A DNA stretch of 6,832 nt from an uncultured Bacilli bacterium (lineage in GTDB: Bacteria; Bacillota_I; Bacilli_A; RF39; UBA660). A program made the translations under genes and the position numbers. How positions within the stretch are numbered: the first letter of the stretch is position 1; the number at the start of each line of letters is the position of its first letter. The DNA lies in contig CANRGW010000068.1 in assembly GCA_947630205.1 (NCBI GenBank), positions 1 to 6,832 on the forward strand, read 5' to 3'. The notes beneath the pieces are model-generated. The model saw only the letters and a program-made list of their open reading frames with translations. It was not told the origin of the DNA and made no database searches. Shown here one piece after another: positions 1 through 5,555 of the stretch.

Positions 1-1178
1 GTAATGATACCGTAATAGGTGATAATGGTGACTATACAACTGCTCAATGGAATGAGAACATTTACGCAAGTGTAAAAGTAAACGTTAAGGGTGATTTTAA
101 TGAAAAGTCATTAGAACCAGAAGGACCAAAAGTAGGAAGTATGATAAAGACATTACTAGGAAAAGCCTACGGAAGTGGTGAATTAATTGCCTTAGACGTA
201 ACCGATAAAAGTAATGTAACAAAATGTGCAAGTGTAGAAGCATGTGCAGGAAAGACAATCGAATATAGATATAGTGGAGCAACGGCTAATAACTATATAT
301 ATTTAACAAGCAATACTGGTACGAAAGAAAAATGGAGAATAATTGGAATATTTGAAGACGATACAGCAGGACAATATATTAAAGTTGCGAGAGATGCAGT
401 ATTACCAGAAAGTTATTTACCAGCCACCTATAAAGTAAGCAGTGTAAATATAGGTGGTAGTACAAAAGATGTAACATATACGATAAAATATACAAGTACG
501 CCATGGACAGCATATTGGAATAAAAATGATAGTGGAACCCAATTAAATAGATGGGAAGAAGCAGGCTTACAATACTTTTTAAATACAGAACAAGATGCAA
601 ATAGTGTTAAAGGATATTTAAGTTATTTATCCGAAAATACAAAACAACAGTTAGTAGAAGTAAAACATTATTTAGGAACACATGGATATAATAGAGATAA
701 TACATTACAAAGTTATGCAAACGAAAGAGATGTCGAAAGTTGTGCCGGAGGAAAAGGTCCTACCGGAAATACAAGTGGAGATACAATAAATAGTAATAAA
801 GGATGCCAAGTATGGGCAGGAAATGCGGCTACATGGACGGGCAAAGTAAGTTTAATGTACCCAAGTGATTATGGATTTGCAGCAGCAGAAACGTATTGGG
901 GAACTCAAAAACTTTATAGTTATGATGATAGTGGCGTAAAAGCAAGTAACTGGATGATGAGTACGATGGAAGAAACGAGTAGTAAGTATTCATGGTTGCT
1001 TTCCCCTACGTCTGACACAGCTAACTATGCGGCTGTCTGGGATGCTGCCGGCAGTGTGGGCAGCTATAGCGTTTATGGCAGCTACGGCGTTCGGCCAGTC
1101 CTTAATCTGTCATCCCAAGCATCATATATAACTGGAGATGGAACTTCATCATCTCCATACGAGATAATAGAAAGTTAA
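1..1178 (+). CDS. Putative DGR-diversified surface protein, 5' partial
   Basis: The frame is open from the window edge (first full codon at position 3) to a TAA at 1176-1178, so the start lies upstream; 391 residues are visible and are numbered here from position 3. I see no membrane span in the visible part. Four cysteines (C75, C81, C247, C268) could form two disulphides, which suits an exported protein. The block KWRIIGI (from about residue 110), LMYPSDYG (around 284-291), SWLLSP (330-335) and the C-terminal GVRPVLNL (362-369) resemble, from memory, the DUF6273-like/C-type-lectin-like proteins abundant in gut Bacillota, whose C-terminal end is often a DGR variable region. Codon use is distinct: Val GTA, Thr ACA and Ser AGT dominate, against GTT and ACT in the next gene. 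Residues 332-372 change abruptly to GC-rich codons. Ligand binding or adhesion is inferred; the N-terminus and anchor cannot be seen. ATG 141 is in frame but is probably an internal methionine. Confidence 0.85.
   Translation, partial: NDTVIGDNGDYTTAQWNENIYASVKVNVKGDFNEKSLEPEGPKVGSMIKTLLGKAYGSGELIALDVTDKSNVTKCASVEACAGKTIEYRYSGATANNYIYLTSNTGTKEKWRIIGIFEDDTAGQYIKVARDAVLPESYLPATYKVSSVNIGGSTKDVTYTIKYTSTPWTAYWNKNDSGTQLNRWEEAGLQYFLNTEQDANSVKGYLSYLSENTKQQLVEVKHYLGTHGYNRDNTLQSYANERDVESCAGGKGPTGNTSGDTINSNKGCQVWAGNAATWTGKVSLMYPSDYGFAAAETYWGTQKLYSYDDSGVKASNWMMSTMEETSSKYSWLLSPTSDTANYAAVWDAAGSVGSYSVYGSYGVRPVLNLSSQASYITGDGTSSSPYEIIES
993..1121 (+). other. Candidate DGR variable region (VR)
   Basis: This segment covers residues 331-373, from W331 through G362-V-R-P-V-L-N-L369 and a few codons beyond. 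Bases 996-1118 hold 68 G/C in 123 by hand count, while the surrounding gene is clearly AT-rich. Codons rare elsewhere in the gene cluster here (CTG, CTT, CGG, TCC, GCC, GGC, GTC). The protein shows fixed residues separated by runs of exchangeable ones: A349-G350-S-V352, then GSYS (353-356), V357, then YGSY (358-361), then GVRP. The run codons are GGC, AGC, TAT, AGC and TAT, GGC, AGC, TAC. All are NNC or NNT, which is what adenine mutagenesis of AAC/AAT template codons yields. That pattern is established for DGR variable regions in C-type lectin folds. The exact boundaries are unknown because the template repeat is not in the window. Confidence 0.65.
1134..1156 (+). other. Inverted repeat inside the 3' end of the target gene
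   Basis: GGAGATG (1134-1140) and CATCTCC (1150-1156) form a perfect 7-bp stem with a 9-base loop, starting about a dozen bases after the GC-rich segment and ending 19 bases before the stop codon. In the Bordetella phage DGR a small hairpin just downstream of the variable region helps retrohoming. A similar role here is inference, since this stretch also encodes the in-frame tail GDGTSSSP. Confidence 0.4.
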
Positions 1179-1180
1179 AG

Positions 1181-1210
1181 GTCTCCTCGGGGGCGAAGTC
1201 GCCGGGAGAC
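1181..1210 (+). other. GC-rich hairpin after the target-gene stop
   Basis: GTCTCC (1181-1186) pairs with GGAGAC (1205-1210). The inner stem GGCG (1192-1195) pairs with CGCC (1200-1203) around an AAGT loop, with unpaired or bulged bases 1187-1191. It begins two bases after the TAA stop and is one of the most GC-rich stretches in the window. No T-run follows (the next bases are GGGTGGGTTT), so it is a poor intrinsic terminator. Given its position downstream of a candidate variable region, it may be the hairpin/cruciform element that DGRs use for retrohoming. A 3'-end stabiliser or Rho-independent pause site is the alternative. Confidence 0.55.
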
Positions 1211-1237
1211 GGGTGGGTTTAGGTTCTTAAAATTTGG

Positions 1238-1374
1238 TATAAATAGTGTTGACTAACCTTTTATATTTTCCGCTTACTTATAATTATAAATTGGTTATCT
1301 ACTGTTGCGTGTTTTTTGTCCAAATCTCTAACCAGGACTACTCTTATTTGCACTCTATCTCAACACTATTTATA
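1238..1374. repeat. 137-bp segment bounded by a perfect 15-bp inverted repeat
   Basis: TATAAATAGTGTTGA (1238-1252) is the exact reverse complement of TCAACACTATTTATA (1360-1374). Counted as 13-bp ends, each is flanked outside by TA, as for elements that insert at TA. The interior carries a second inverted pair, TGGTTA (1292-1297) with TAACCA (1329-1334), and a 12-base palindrome near 1278-1289, but no reading frame. It could be a non-autonomous MITE-like element or the closing stem of a structured RNA. The sequence alone does not decide between them. Confidence 0.6.
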
Positions 1375-1384
1375 TATATGCAGT

Positions 1385-1422
1385 AATAGAAAATATCTAG
1401 TTTAAGACTAGATTTTTCTATT
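1385..1422 (+). terminator. Terminator hairpin, probably bidirectional
   Basis: The core stem ATCTAGT (1395-1401) pairs with ACTAGAT (1407-1413) around the loop TTAAG. It is followed by TTTTCTATT on the plus strand. Beyond one T-T mismatch and a bulge the pairing continues out to 1385 and 1422, and the A-rich left arm would act as a T-tract for minus-strand transcription. The stem is AT-rich, so strength is uncertain, but it sits where a separator between the surface-gene unit and the next promoter is expected. Confidence 0.6.
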
Positions 1423-1449
1423 GTTGCTGTAAAGTTTGCTAATTTTTAG

Positions 1450-1478
1450 TAGACTTTATTTTATTAATTTGATACAAT
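1450..1478 (+). promoter_or_regulatory. Sigma-A-type extended -10 promoter for the membrane-gene pair
   Basis: TAGACT (1450-1455, 4 of 6 to TTGACA) and TACAAT (1473-1478, 5 of 6 to TATAAT) are separated by 17 bases, and TG at 1470-1471 gives the extended -10 arrangement. Transcription would start near 1484-1486, shortly before the ribosome binding site at 1491-1496. Confidence 0.6.
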
Positions 1479-1501
1479 ATAAGAGAGAATAGAGGGATAA
1501 A

Positions 1502-3076
1502 ATGATAGTAAGAAAACCTTATGCTTTTTTGATTAAGTATTTTAAAGTTATTCATATTGGTCTTTTTGTTTTGATGACTTATATGTTGTTTAGAATTAGA
1601 ACAATTTATATGTTTTTTAGAGATTATTTGAAATCTGGAACTTATACTTATGTTACTGATATGGCTAGTAAATATGTTAATCTTCCAATGTTGCTTTTTA
1701 CTATTATTTTGATTGGAACTTTGCTTTTGATTTTCTTCTTGATGAGGCAAAAGAAGAAACCGGTATTTTTTTATTTAACTGCTAATATTTTTTATATTAT
1801 AACTTTTGTTACTTTTATATTATTAATTGGTTTTTTCAATAAATTGGAGTTTCAAACTTATTCTAATCAAACTTTAGTTCTTTATCGTGATTTGACGATG
1901 GCTCTCTATTATTTGAATTATATATTTTTGGCTGTTTCTTTTATTCGGGGATTTGGTTTTAATATTAAGAAGTTTAATTTTGAAAAAGATATAAAGGAAC
2001 TTGATATAACTGAGGCTGACCGTGAAGAAATTGAAATAGGTGTTTCTGTTGATGTTGATAAGGTTGCTAATTATTTACGAAAAGGTAAAAGAAATTTTGG
2101 TTATTATTTTAAAGAAAATTCTTTTGTTTTGATTATCTTTGGTGTTGTAGTTGGCTTAGGTTTGGTATCTTATATTGCACTTAATAAGTTAGTTGTCAAT
2201 AAAACATATCGGGAAGGGAATTCTATTTTGGCAAGTAATGTTGAATATAAAGTTAATGCATCTTATTTAACTAATAAAAATAAAGTTGGTAAAGTTATTA
2301 AAAATGCTAATACTTATTATTTGATAGTTGATTTTAGTGTTACTAATAAACGTGATAAAGATTTTCAAATGGAACTTGATAATACTAGGATAAAAGTTAA
2401 AGATAAATATTATTATCCTTTAGGTAATATGGTAACTCTTTTTGGAGATTTTGGTAATTTTTATCGGAAGCAAAAGTTAAAAAAGGATGTTCAATATAAT
2501 TTTGTTGTGGCTTTTGAAGTAGATAATCCTAAGGTTGTTAATGAAAATGTTATATTAGAAATTTATAATTATAAAAAAGCAAGTGGAGGAGAGGCAACTC
2601 TTTATTATAAAGATGTAAGTTTAAATCCTTATATATTTAGAGATAAGAAAATTGGTAATTATAAACTTAATGAAGAAATTAATTTAAAGAATACTTATTT
2701 AAAGAATGGTACTTTTTCGGTTTTAAGTTATCAAGTTCTAGATATGCTTGATTATACTTATACTAAATGTAATAATAGTATAAATGATGGTGAATGTTTT
2801 GATTATAATGCTAGTGTTGTACCTAGTGCTTCTAAAAAATTGTTAAAAATCAAATACAAAACAGATATTGATACGGATATATTTACATATTTGAATTTAG
2901 AATATACCGTAAATGATAAATCTTTAACAATTAGTAGTACAGATATTAAGAATTTAACGCCTAGTAATTATATAGAAGATGATGTTGTTTTACTTGAAGT
3001 ACCTAATGAAATTAAAGAGGGAATGACTTTAAAATTTGTCTTTGATTTATGGGGAGATGTCTTTACTTATGCGTGA
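1502..3076 (+). CDS. Multi-span membrane protein with large extracytoplasmic domain
   Basis: A 524-residue protein not recognised as a named family. Likely membrane spans are at about residues 13-32, 61-81, 90-112, 132-149 (weaker) and 206-229. The basic stretches (K12-K15, R82-K86, K156-K165, K194-R197) put the N-terminus and the charged 150-205 loop inside and residues 230-524 outside. Residues 240-345 form a beta-rich stretch (VEYKVNASYL, YYLIVDFSVTNK, KDKYYYPLG) that resembles DUF4352-type immunoglobulin-like domains; this is a remembered resemblance, not a search. C423 and C432 could form a disulphide. The start is supported by AGAGGG (1491-1496) five bases upstream and the promoter before it. 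Stop TGA is followed by TTT TAA, so the end is the same under either reading of TGA. The next gene follows 39 bases later, probably on the same transcript. A role in envelope sensing or assembly is possible but unsupported. Confidence 0.85.
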   Translation: MIVRKPYAFLIKYFKVIHIGLFVLMTYMLFRIRTIYMFFRDYLKSGTYTYVTDMASKYVNLPMLLFTIILIGTLLLIFFLMRQKKKPVFFYLTANIFYIITFVTFILLIGFFNKLEFQTYSNQTLVLYRDLTMALYYLNYIFLAVSFIRGFGFNIKKFNFEKDIKELDITEADREEIEIGVSVDVDKVANYLRKGKRNFGYYFKENSFVLIIFGVVVGLGLVSYIALNKLVVNKTYREGNSILASNVEYKVNASYLTNKNKVGKVIKNANTYYLIVDFSVTNKRDKDFQMELDNTRIKVKDKYYYPLGNMVTLFGDFGNFYRKQKLKKDVQYNFVVAFEVDNPKVVNENVILEIYNYKKASGGEATLYYKDVSLNPYIFRDKKIGNYKLNEEINLKNTYLKNGTFSVLSYQVLDMLDYTYTKCNNSINDGECFDYNASVVPSASKKLLKIKYKTDIDTDIFTYLNLEYTVNDKSLTISSTDIKNLTPSNYIEDDVVLLEVPNEIKEGMTLKFVFDLWGDVFTYA

Positions 3077-3115
3077 TTTTAAAAGTATAATAAGATTATA
3101 AGTAGGTGAAAAAGT

Positions 3116-3787
3116 ATGCGAATGGATCGTTATGAAGAGGAAAATAGTAAACAAGATAGTAAACAAAGTAGATTAAATAAAAATCAAGAATTATATACAG
3201 ATGTTTATTTAAATAATGTTTATGTTGATATTAATAGTATTTCCGAAGTGGTAAATTCTTCGGATGAGAAAAAAGAAGAAGTAAAAGTTCATAAAGAACC
3301 AATTGAGATTGATTATACTTATGAAGAAAAGAATTATGATATTAATGCAATTCTTGAAAAGGCTTTAGAAAATAAACAAGATGATAATTTGAAAAGAAGT
3401 ATTGATATTGCATCTAATGAAGAAAAAATTGAAAATGTTATTGAAAGTATAAATGAAAAAATGCAAGAAGAAAAGAAAGAAGCCCTTGAAGATGATTTGT
3501 TATCTGATTTATTACCGGCAAATGAAAATACAGAAGTTATTCCTCCTTTAGAAGAACCAATTTTAGATACATCTGTTTATCATCAATCGGTTTTAGTTTT
3601 ACCTACTGAGGAAACAGAAGAGTATGAACTTTTTGATGAAGAAGACGATATTAAAAAAGAAGATATGGAAGAAGATTTTTTAGATGAAGCAAAAAAGCCT
3701 AAACATTTGAAATTAATAATAATTATAAGTGTTATTATTTTATTAATAGGAATAGTTGCTATTTTGAAAATTTTAAATGTTTTTTGA
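3116..3787 (+). CDS. Acidic tail-anchored membrane protein, uncharacterised
   Basis: A 223-residue protein with no family I recognise. Residues 1-195 are hydrophilic and rich in Glu, Asp and Lys, with no signal peptide, and look largely disordered or helical. A short hydrophobic-patterned motif YDINAILEKAL sits at 74-84. A single membrane span at about 198-219 follows the basic KKPKHLK stretch and leaves only a few residues outside, so most of the protein should face the cytoplasm (tail-anchored). AGGTG (3104-3108) seven bases before ATG 3116 supports this start over the in-frame ATG at 3122. It follows the multi-span protein by 39 bases with no terminator between, so the two may work together at the membrane, perhaps as scaffold and membrane partner. 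That pairing is inferred from position only. Confidence 0.8.
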   Translation: MRMDRYEEENSKQDSKQSRLNKNQELYTDVYLNNVYVDINSISEVVNSSDEKKEEVKVHKEPIEIDYTYEEKNYDINAILEKALENKQDDNLKRSIDIASNEEKIENVIESINEKMQEEKKEALEDDLLSDLLPANENTEVIPPLEEPILDTSVYHQSVLVLPTEETEEYELFDEEDDIKKEDMEEDFLDEAKKPKHLKLIIIISVIILLIGIVAILKILNVF

Positions 3788-3824
3788 AAATCTGAATATT
3801 AGAAAGAAAAAAGTTAATTTTTAC

Positions 3825-3852
3825 TTGAACTTAAGAAAATATATGGTATAAT
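3825..3852 (+). promoter_or_regulatory. Extended -10 promoter of the rimP-nusA-infB operon
   Basis: TTGAAC (3825-3830) and a perfect TATAAT (3847-3852) are separated by 16 bases, with TG at 3844-3845 giving an extended -10 element. It is the best promoter in the window by eye. Transcription should start near 3858-3860, leaving a leader of about 45 bases before rimP. Confidence 0.8.
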
Positions 3853-3862
3853 ATGAGTAGAT

Positions 3863-3890
3863 GAGTGGGAGAAATCCCGCTCTTTAATTT
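3863..3890 (+). promoter_or_regulatory. rimP leader hairpin, possible attenuator
   Basis: GAGTGGGA (3863-3870) pairs over 8 bp (one G-T) with TCCCGCTC (3875-3882) around a GAAA tetraloop, and TTTAATTT follows. The hairpin starts only a few bases after the predicted transcript start. A compact hairpin with a weak T-tract could act as a leaky terminator/attenuator or as a 5' stabiliser. In E. coli the rimP-nusA-infB operon is autoregulated by NusA. Feedback through this leader is plausible but inferred. Confidence 0.6.
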
Positions 3891-3904
3891 AGTAAAGGAG
3901 GAGT

Positions 3905-4159
3905 ATGGAAGATAAAGTTAAGGAGTTATTAGTTCATAAATTGGATAGTTTAAATTTAGTAGTTGATAGTGTTTCTTTAGAAAAAGAGAATAATGGCTTA
4001 TATTTAAAAATATGTTTAGACTCTCCGGAAATAATTGATATTGATAAAATAGTAGCGGCTACAAATATTATTAATCCAATTATGGATGAGGCTGATTTAA
4101 TTGAAGAAAGTTATATTTTAGAAGTGTATGGAAAAAGTAAAGGAAGTGATAAGGAATGA
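3905..4159 (+). CDS. rimP: Ribosome maturation factor RimP, N-terminal domain only
   Basis: RimP assists maturation of the 30S ribosomal subunit. This 84-residue protein matches the N-terminal domain: a first helix (VKELLVHKLDSLNLVV), strands (VSLEKENNGLYLKICLD), a second helix (IDKIVAATNIINPIMDE) and the final strand ESYILEV. Usual RimP is about 150 residues. Here the conserved SPGLDRPL-type linker and the whole C-terminal SH3-like domain are missing, and the protein ends in a charged tail GKSKGSDKE. The TGA stop overlaps the nusA start (ATGA at 4156-4159). Reading through TGA adds only five codons before TAA, so the shortness is not a genetic-code artefact. AAGGAG (3895-3900) precedes the start by four bases. 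Identity rests on the fold pattern plus its first place in the operon. Confidence 0.85.
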   Translation: MEDKVKELLVHKLDSLNLVVDSVSLEKENNGLYLKICLDSPEIIDIDKIVAATNIINPIMDEADLIEESYILEVYGKSKGSDKE

Positions 4160-5259
4160 ACCCAAAAGAATTTTTAATGGCGGTTGATAATATCGTTAAA
4201 GAAAAAAATATTGATAGAGAAATAGTAATTGATGCTATGGAAACGGCTTTAACAACGGCTTATAAGAAAAATTATGGTAAGAATAATAGTAAGGTTTTAA
4301 TTAATAGAGAAACTGGTGAAATAAAAGTTTATTCTTATATTACGGTCATTGATGATAACTTAGAAATAACGGATGAAGAGGGAAATACTTATACTAAAGA
4401 AGTTAATCCTGATTTAGAAATTACTTTAAGTGATGCTCATAAGATTAATAAAAATTTAGAAATTGGGGATACCATTGATACAGAAATTACACCAAAAGAT
4501 GATTTTTCAAGAGTTGCAACTTCAACTGCTAAACAAGTTGTTATTCAAAAAATAAGGGAAGCCGAAAGAAGTAGTGTTTTAGAAGAATTTGCATCTAAAG
4601 AGGGAGAAATGCTTCATGGAACAGTTGCTTTAGAGGATACGGATAATTATTATATTGATTTAGGTAGAAGTAATGGTATTTTACCAAAAAGAGAAATTAT
4701 TCCAGGAGAAAAAATTGAAATGGGTTCAACTATTAAAGTTTATGTAACTAAAATAGATAATTCTGGTCGTAATTTAGTTATTAAATTAAGTAGAAGTCAT
4801 TATGGTTTTGTAAAACGTTTATTTGAACTTGAAATTCCTGAGTTTGCTGATGGAACAGTTTTAATGTATGCCGTTGCTAGAGAGGCTGGCGTTAGAAGTA
4901 AAGTAGCCGTTTATTCGGAAAATCCTAATTTTGATCCAATTGGGGCTTGTATTGGTGAAAAAGGAAGTCGAATTGCTGGTATTATCAAAGAATTAAAAGG
5001 TGAAAAAATTGATTTAATTAAATATGATAAAGACCCTAAAACTTTTATTGAAAATGCTTTATCTCCTGCTAAGAATTTAACCGTTTTAATAACTGATCCT
5101 AAGAAAAATGAAGCGATTGTCGTTGCAGATGCTGATAATTTTTCGCTTGCTATTGGTAAAAAAGGTATCAATGCTAAACTTGCATCACGTTTAACAAAAT
5201 ATAAATTAGATATAAAAGATGTCCAAGCTGCTCAAGAACTTGGAATTAAGATACAATAG
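4156..5259 (+). CDS. nusA: Transcription termination/antitermination factor NusA
   Basis: NusA binds RNA polymerase and nascent RNA and modulates pausing, termination and antitermination. The 367-residue length fits the short Gram-positive form (about 370), without C-terminal acidic repeats. Domains in order: N-terminal RNA-polymerase-binding domain (1-130, ending VVIQKIREAERS), S1 domain (about 150-213, GEMLHGTVALE to VIKLSRSH), KH1 (about 225-295, with GACIGEKGSRI and its GEKG loop at 267-270) and KH2 (about 300-360, with AIGKKGINAKLASRL and its GKKG loop at 334-337). All expected motifs are present. The start overlaps the rimP stop by four bases (ATGA), so translation is probably coupled; AAAGGAAG (4138-4145) lies ten bases upstream and AAGGA abuts the ATG. 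ylxR follows after eight bases. Confidence 0.97.
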   Translation: MNPKEFLMAVDNIVKEKNIDREIVIDAMETALTTAYKKNYGKNNSKVLINRETGEIKVYSYITVIDDNLEITDEEGNTYTKEVNPDLEITLSDAHKINKNLEIGDTIDTEITPKDDFSRVATSTAKQVVIQKIREAERSSVLEEFASKEGEMLHGTVALEDTDNYYIDLGRSNGILPKREIIPGEKIEMGSTIKVYVTKIDNSGRNLVIKLSRSHYGFVKRLFELEIPEFADGTVLMYAVAREAGVRSKVAVYSENPNFDPIGACIGEKGSRIAGIIKELKGEKIDLIKYDKDPKTFIENALSPAKNLTVLITDPKKNEAIVVADADNFSLAIGKKGINAKLASRLTKYKLDIKDVQAAQELGIKIQ

Positions 5260-5267
5260 GGTGTTTT

Positions 5268-5537
5268 ATGAAGGTTAGAAAAACTCCTCTTAGAACTTGT
5301 GTTGTAACGCATGAAAAATTACCAAAAAATGAATTACTTCGGATTGTAAGAACGCCTGAGGGAACAGTCGAAGCAGATTTAACTGGTAAAAAAAATGGTC
5401 GTGGTGCATATATTAAAAAAGACCTAGAAACATTAGATAAGGCTTGTAAGAGTAAAGTCTTAGAGCATCATTTAGAAGTTACAATTGATAGTCAAGTTTA
5501 TAATGATATAAGAGAGGTAATTATAAATAATAAGTAA
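5268..5537 (+). CDS. rnpM: YlxR/RnpM family RNA-binding protein (RNase P modulator)
   Basis: An 89-residue YlxR (DUF448) protein. It has the family signatures RTCV (9-12), KNELLRIVR (20-28) and GRGAYI (44-49), which form the small RNA-binding fold, and the usual length of about 90 residues. In Bacillus subtilis the homologue has been reported to bind RNase P RNA and modulate its activity, hence the name RnpM; the same role here is inferred from orthology. Its place between nusA and infB is the classic one. AGGGTG (5258-5263) overlaps the nusA stop and gives a start four bases downstream. ylxQ, which normally follows in Bacillus, is absent and infB begins 18 bases after the stop. Confidence 0.95.
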   Translation: MKVRKTPLRTCVVTHEKLPKNELLRIVRTPEGTVEADLTGKKNGRGAYIKKDLETLDKACKSKVLEHHLEVTIDSQVYNDIREVIINNK

Positions 5538-5555
5538 TAAAGAAAGAGGTGGAAT

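Larger units (their letters stand above)
1179..1501. other. Gene-free region between the surface gene and the membrane gene
   Basis: No convincing reading frame lies here on either strand. It holds, in order, the GC-rich hairpin, a G/T-rich stretch (1211-1237), the inverted-repeat-bounded segment, the terminator hairpin and the promoter of the next gene, each listed separately. I looked for a degenerate copy of 993-1121 (a DGR template repeat) and for an RT or accessory gene and saw neither. Confidence 0.7.

Noticed and set aside
141..143. ATG 141 as the true start of the first gene, with AGGAAG just upstream
   Set aside because: The same frame is open to the window edge with protein-like codons of the same bias (VKVNVKGDFNEKS), and AGGAAG lies only two bases from the ATG. 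An internal methionine is more likely.
1211..1237. GGGTGGGTTT stretch as part of a T-box antiterminator
   Set aside because: The conserved T-box AGGGTGGNACCGCG core and a specifier stem are absent, and the downstream gene is not an amino-acid or tRNA-synthetase gene.
1439..1750. Open frame on the minus strand over the start of the membrane gene
   Set aside because: It is antisense to a gene with a good promoter, ribosome binding site and membrane-protein pattern. Its composition (Asn, Ser, Lys, Gln, His) is what the reverse of such AT-rich coding sequence gives.
3086..3091. TATAAT between the two membrane genes as a separate promoter
   Set aside because: The matching -35 position (TTACTT at 3063-3068) is poor and such hexamers are common in this AT-rich DNA. 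Cotranscription is simpler.
3788..3824. Terminator after the tail-anchored protein gene
   Set aside because: Only a 5-bp AT-rich inverted pair (AAGTT/AACTT) is visible, without a stable stem. Transcription may read through into the rimP operon.
4911..5171. Open frame on the minus strand within nusA
   Set aside because: It lies wholly opposite the conserved KH domains of NusA and has no ribosome binding site or recognisable protein features.
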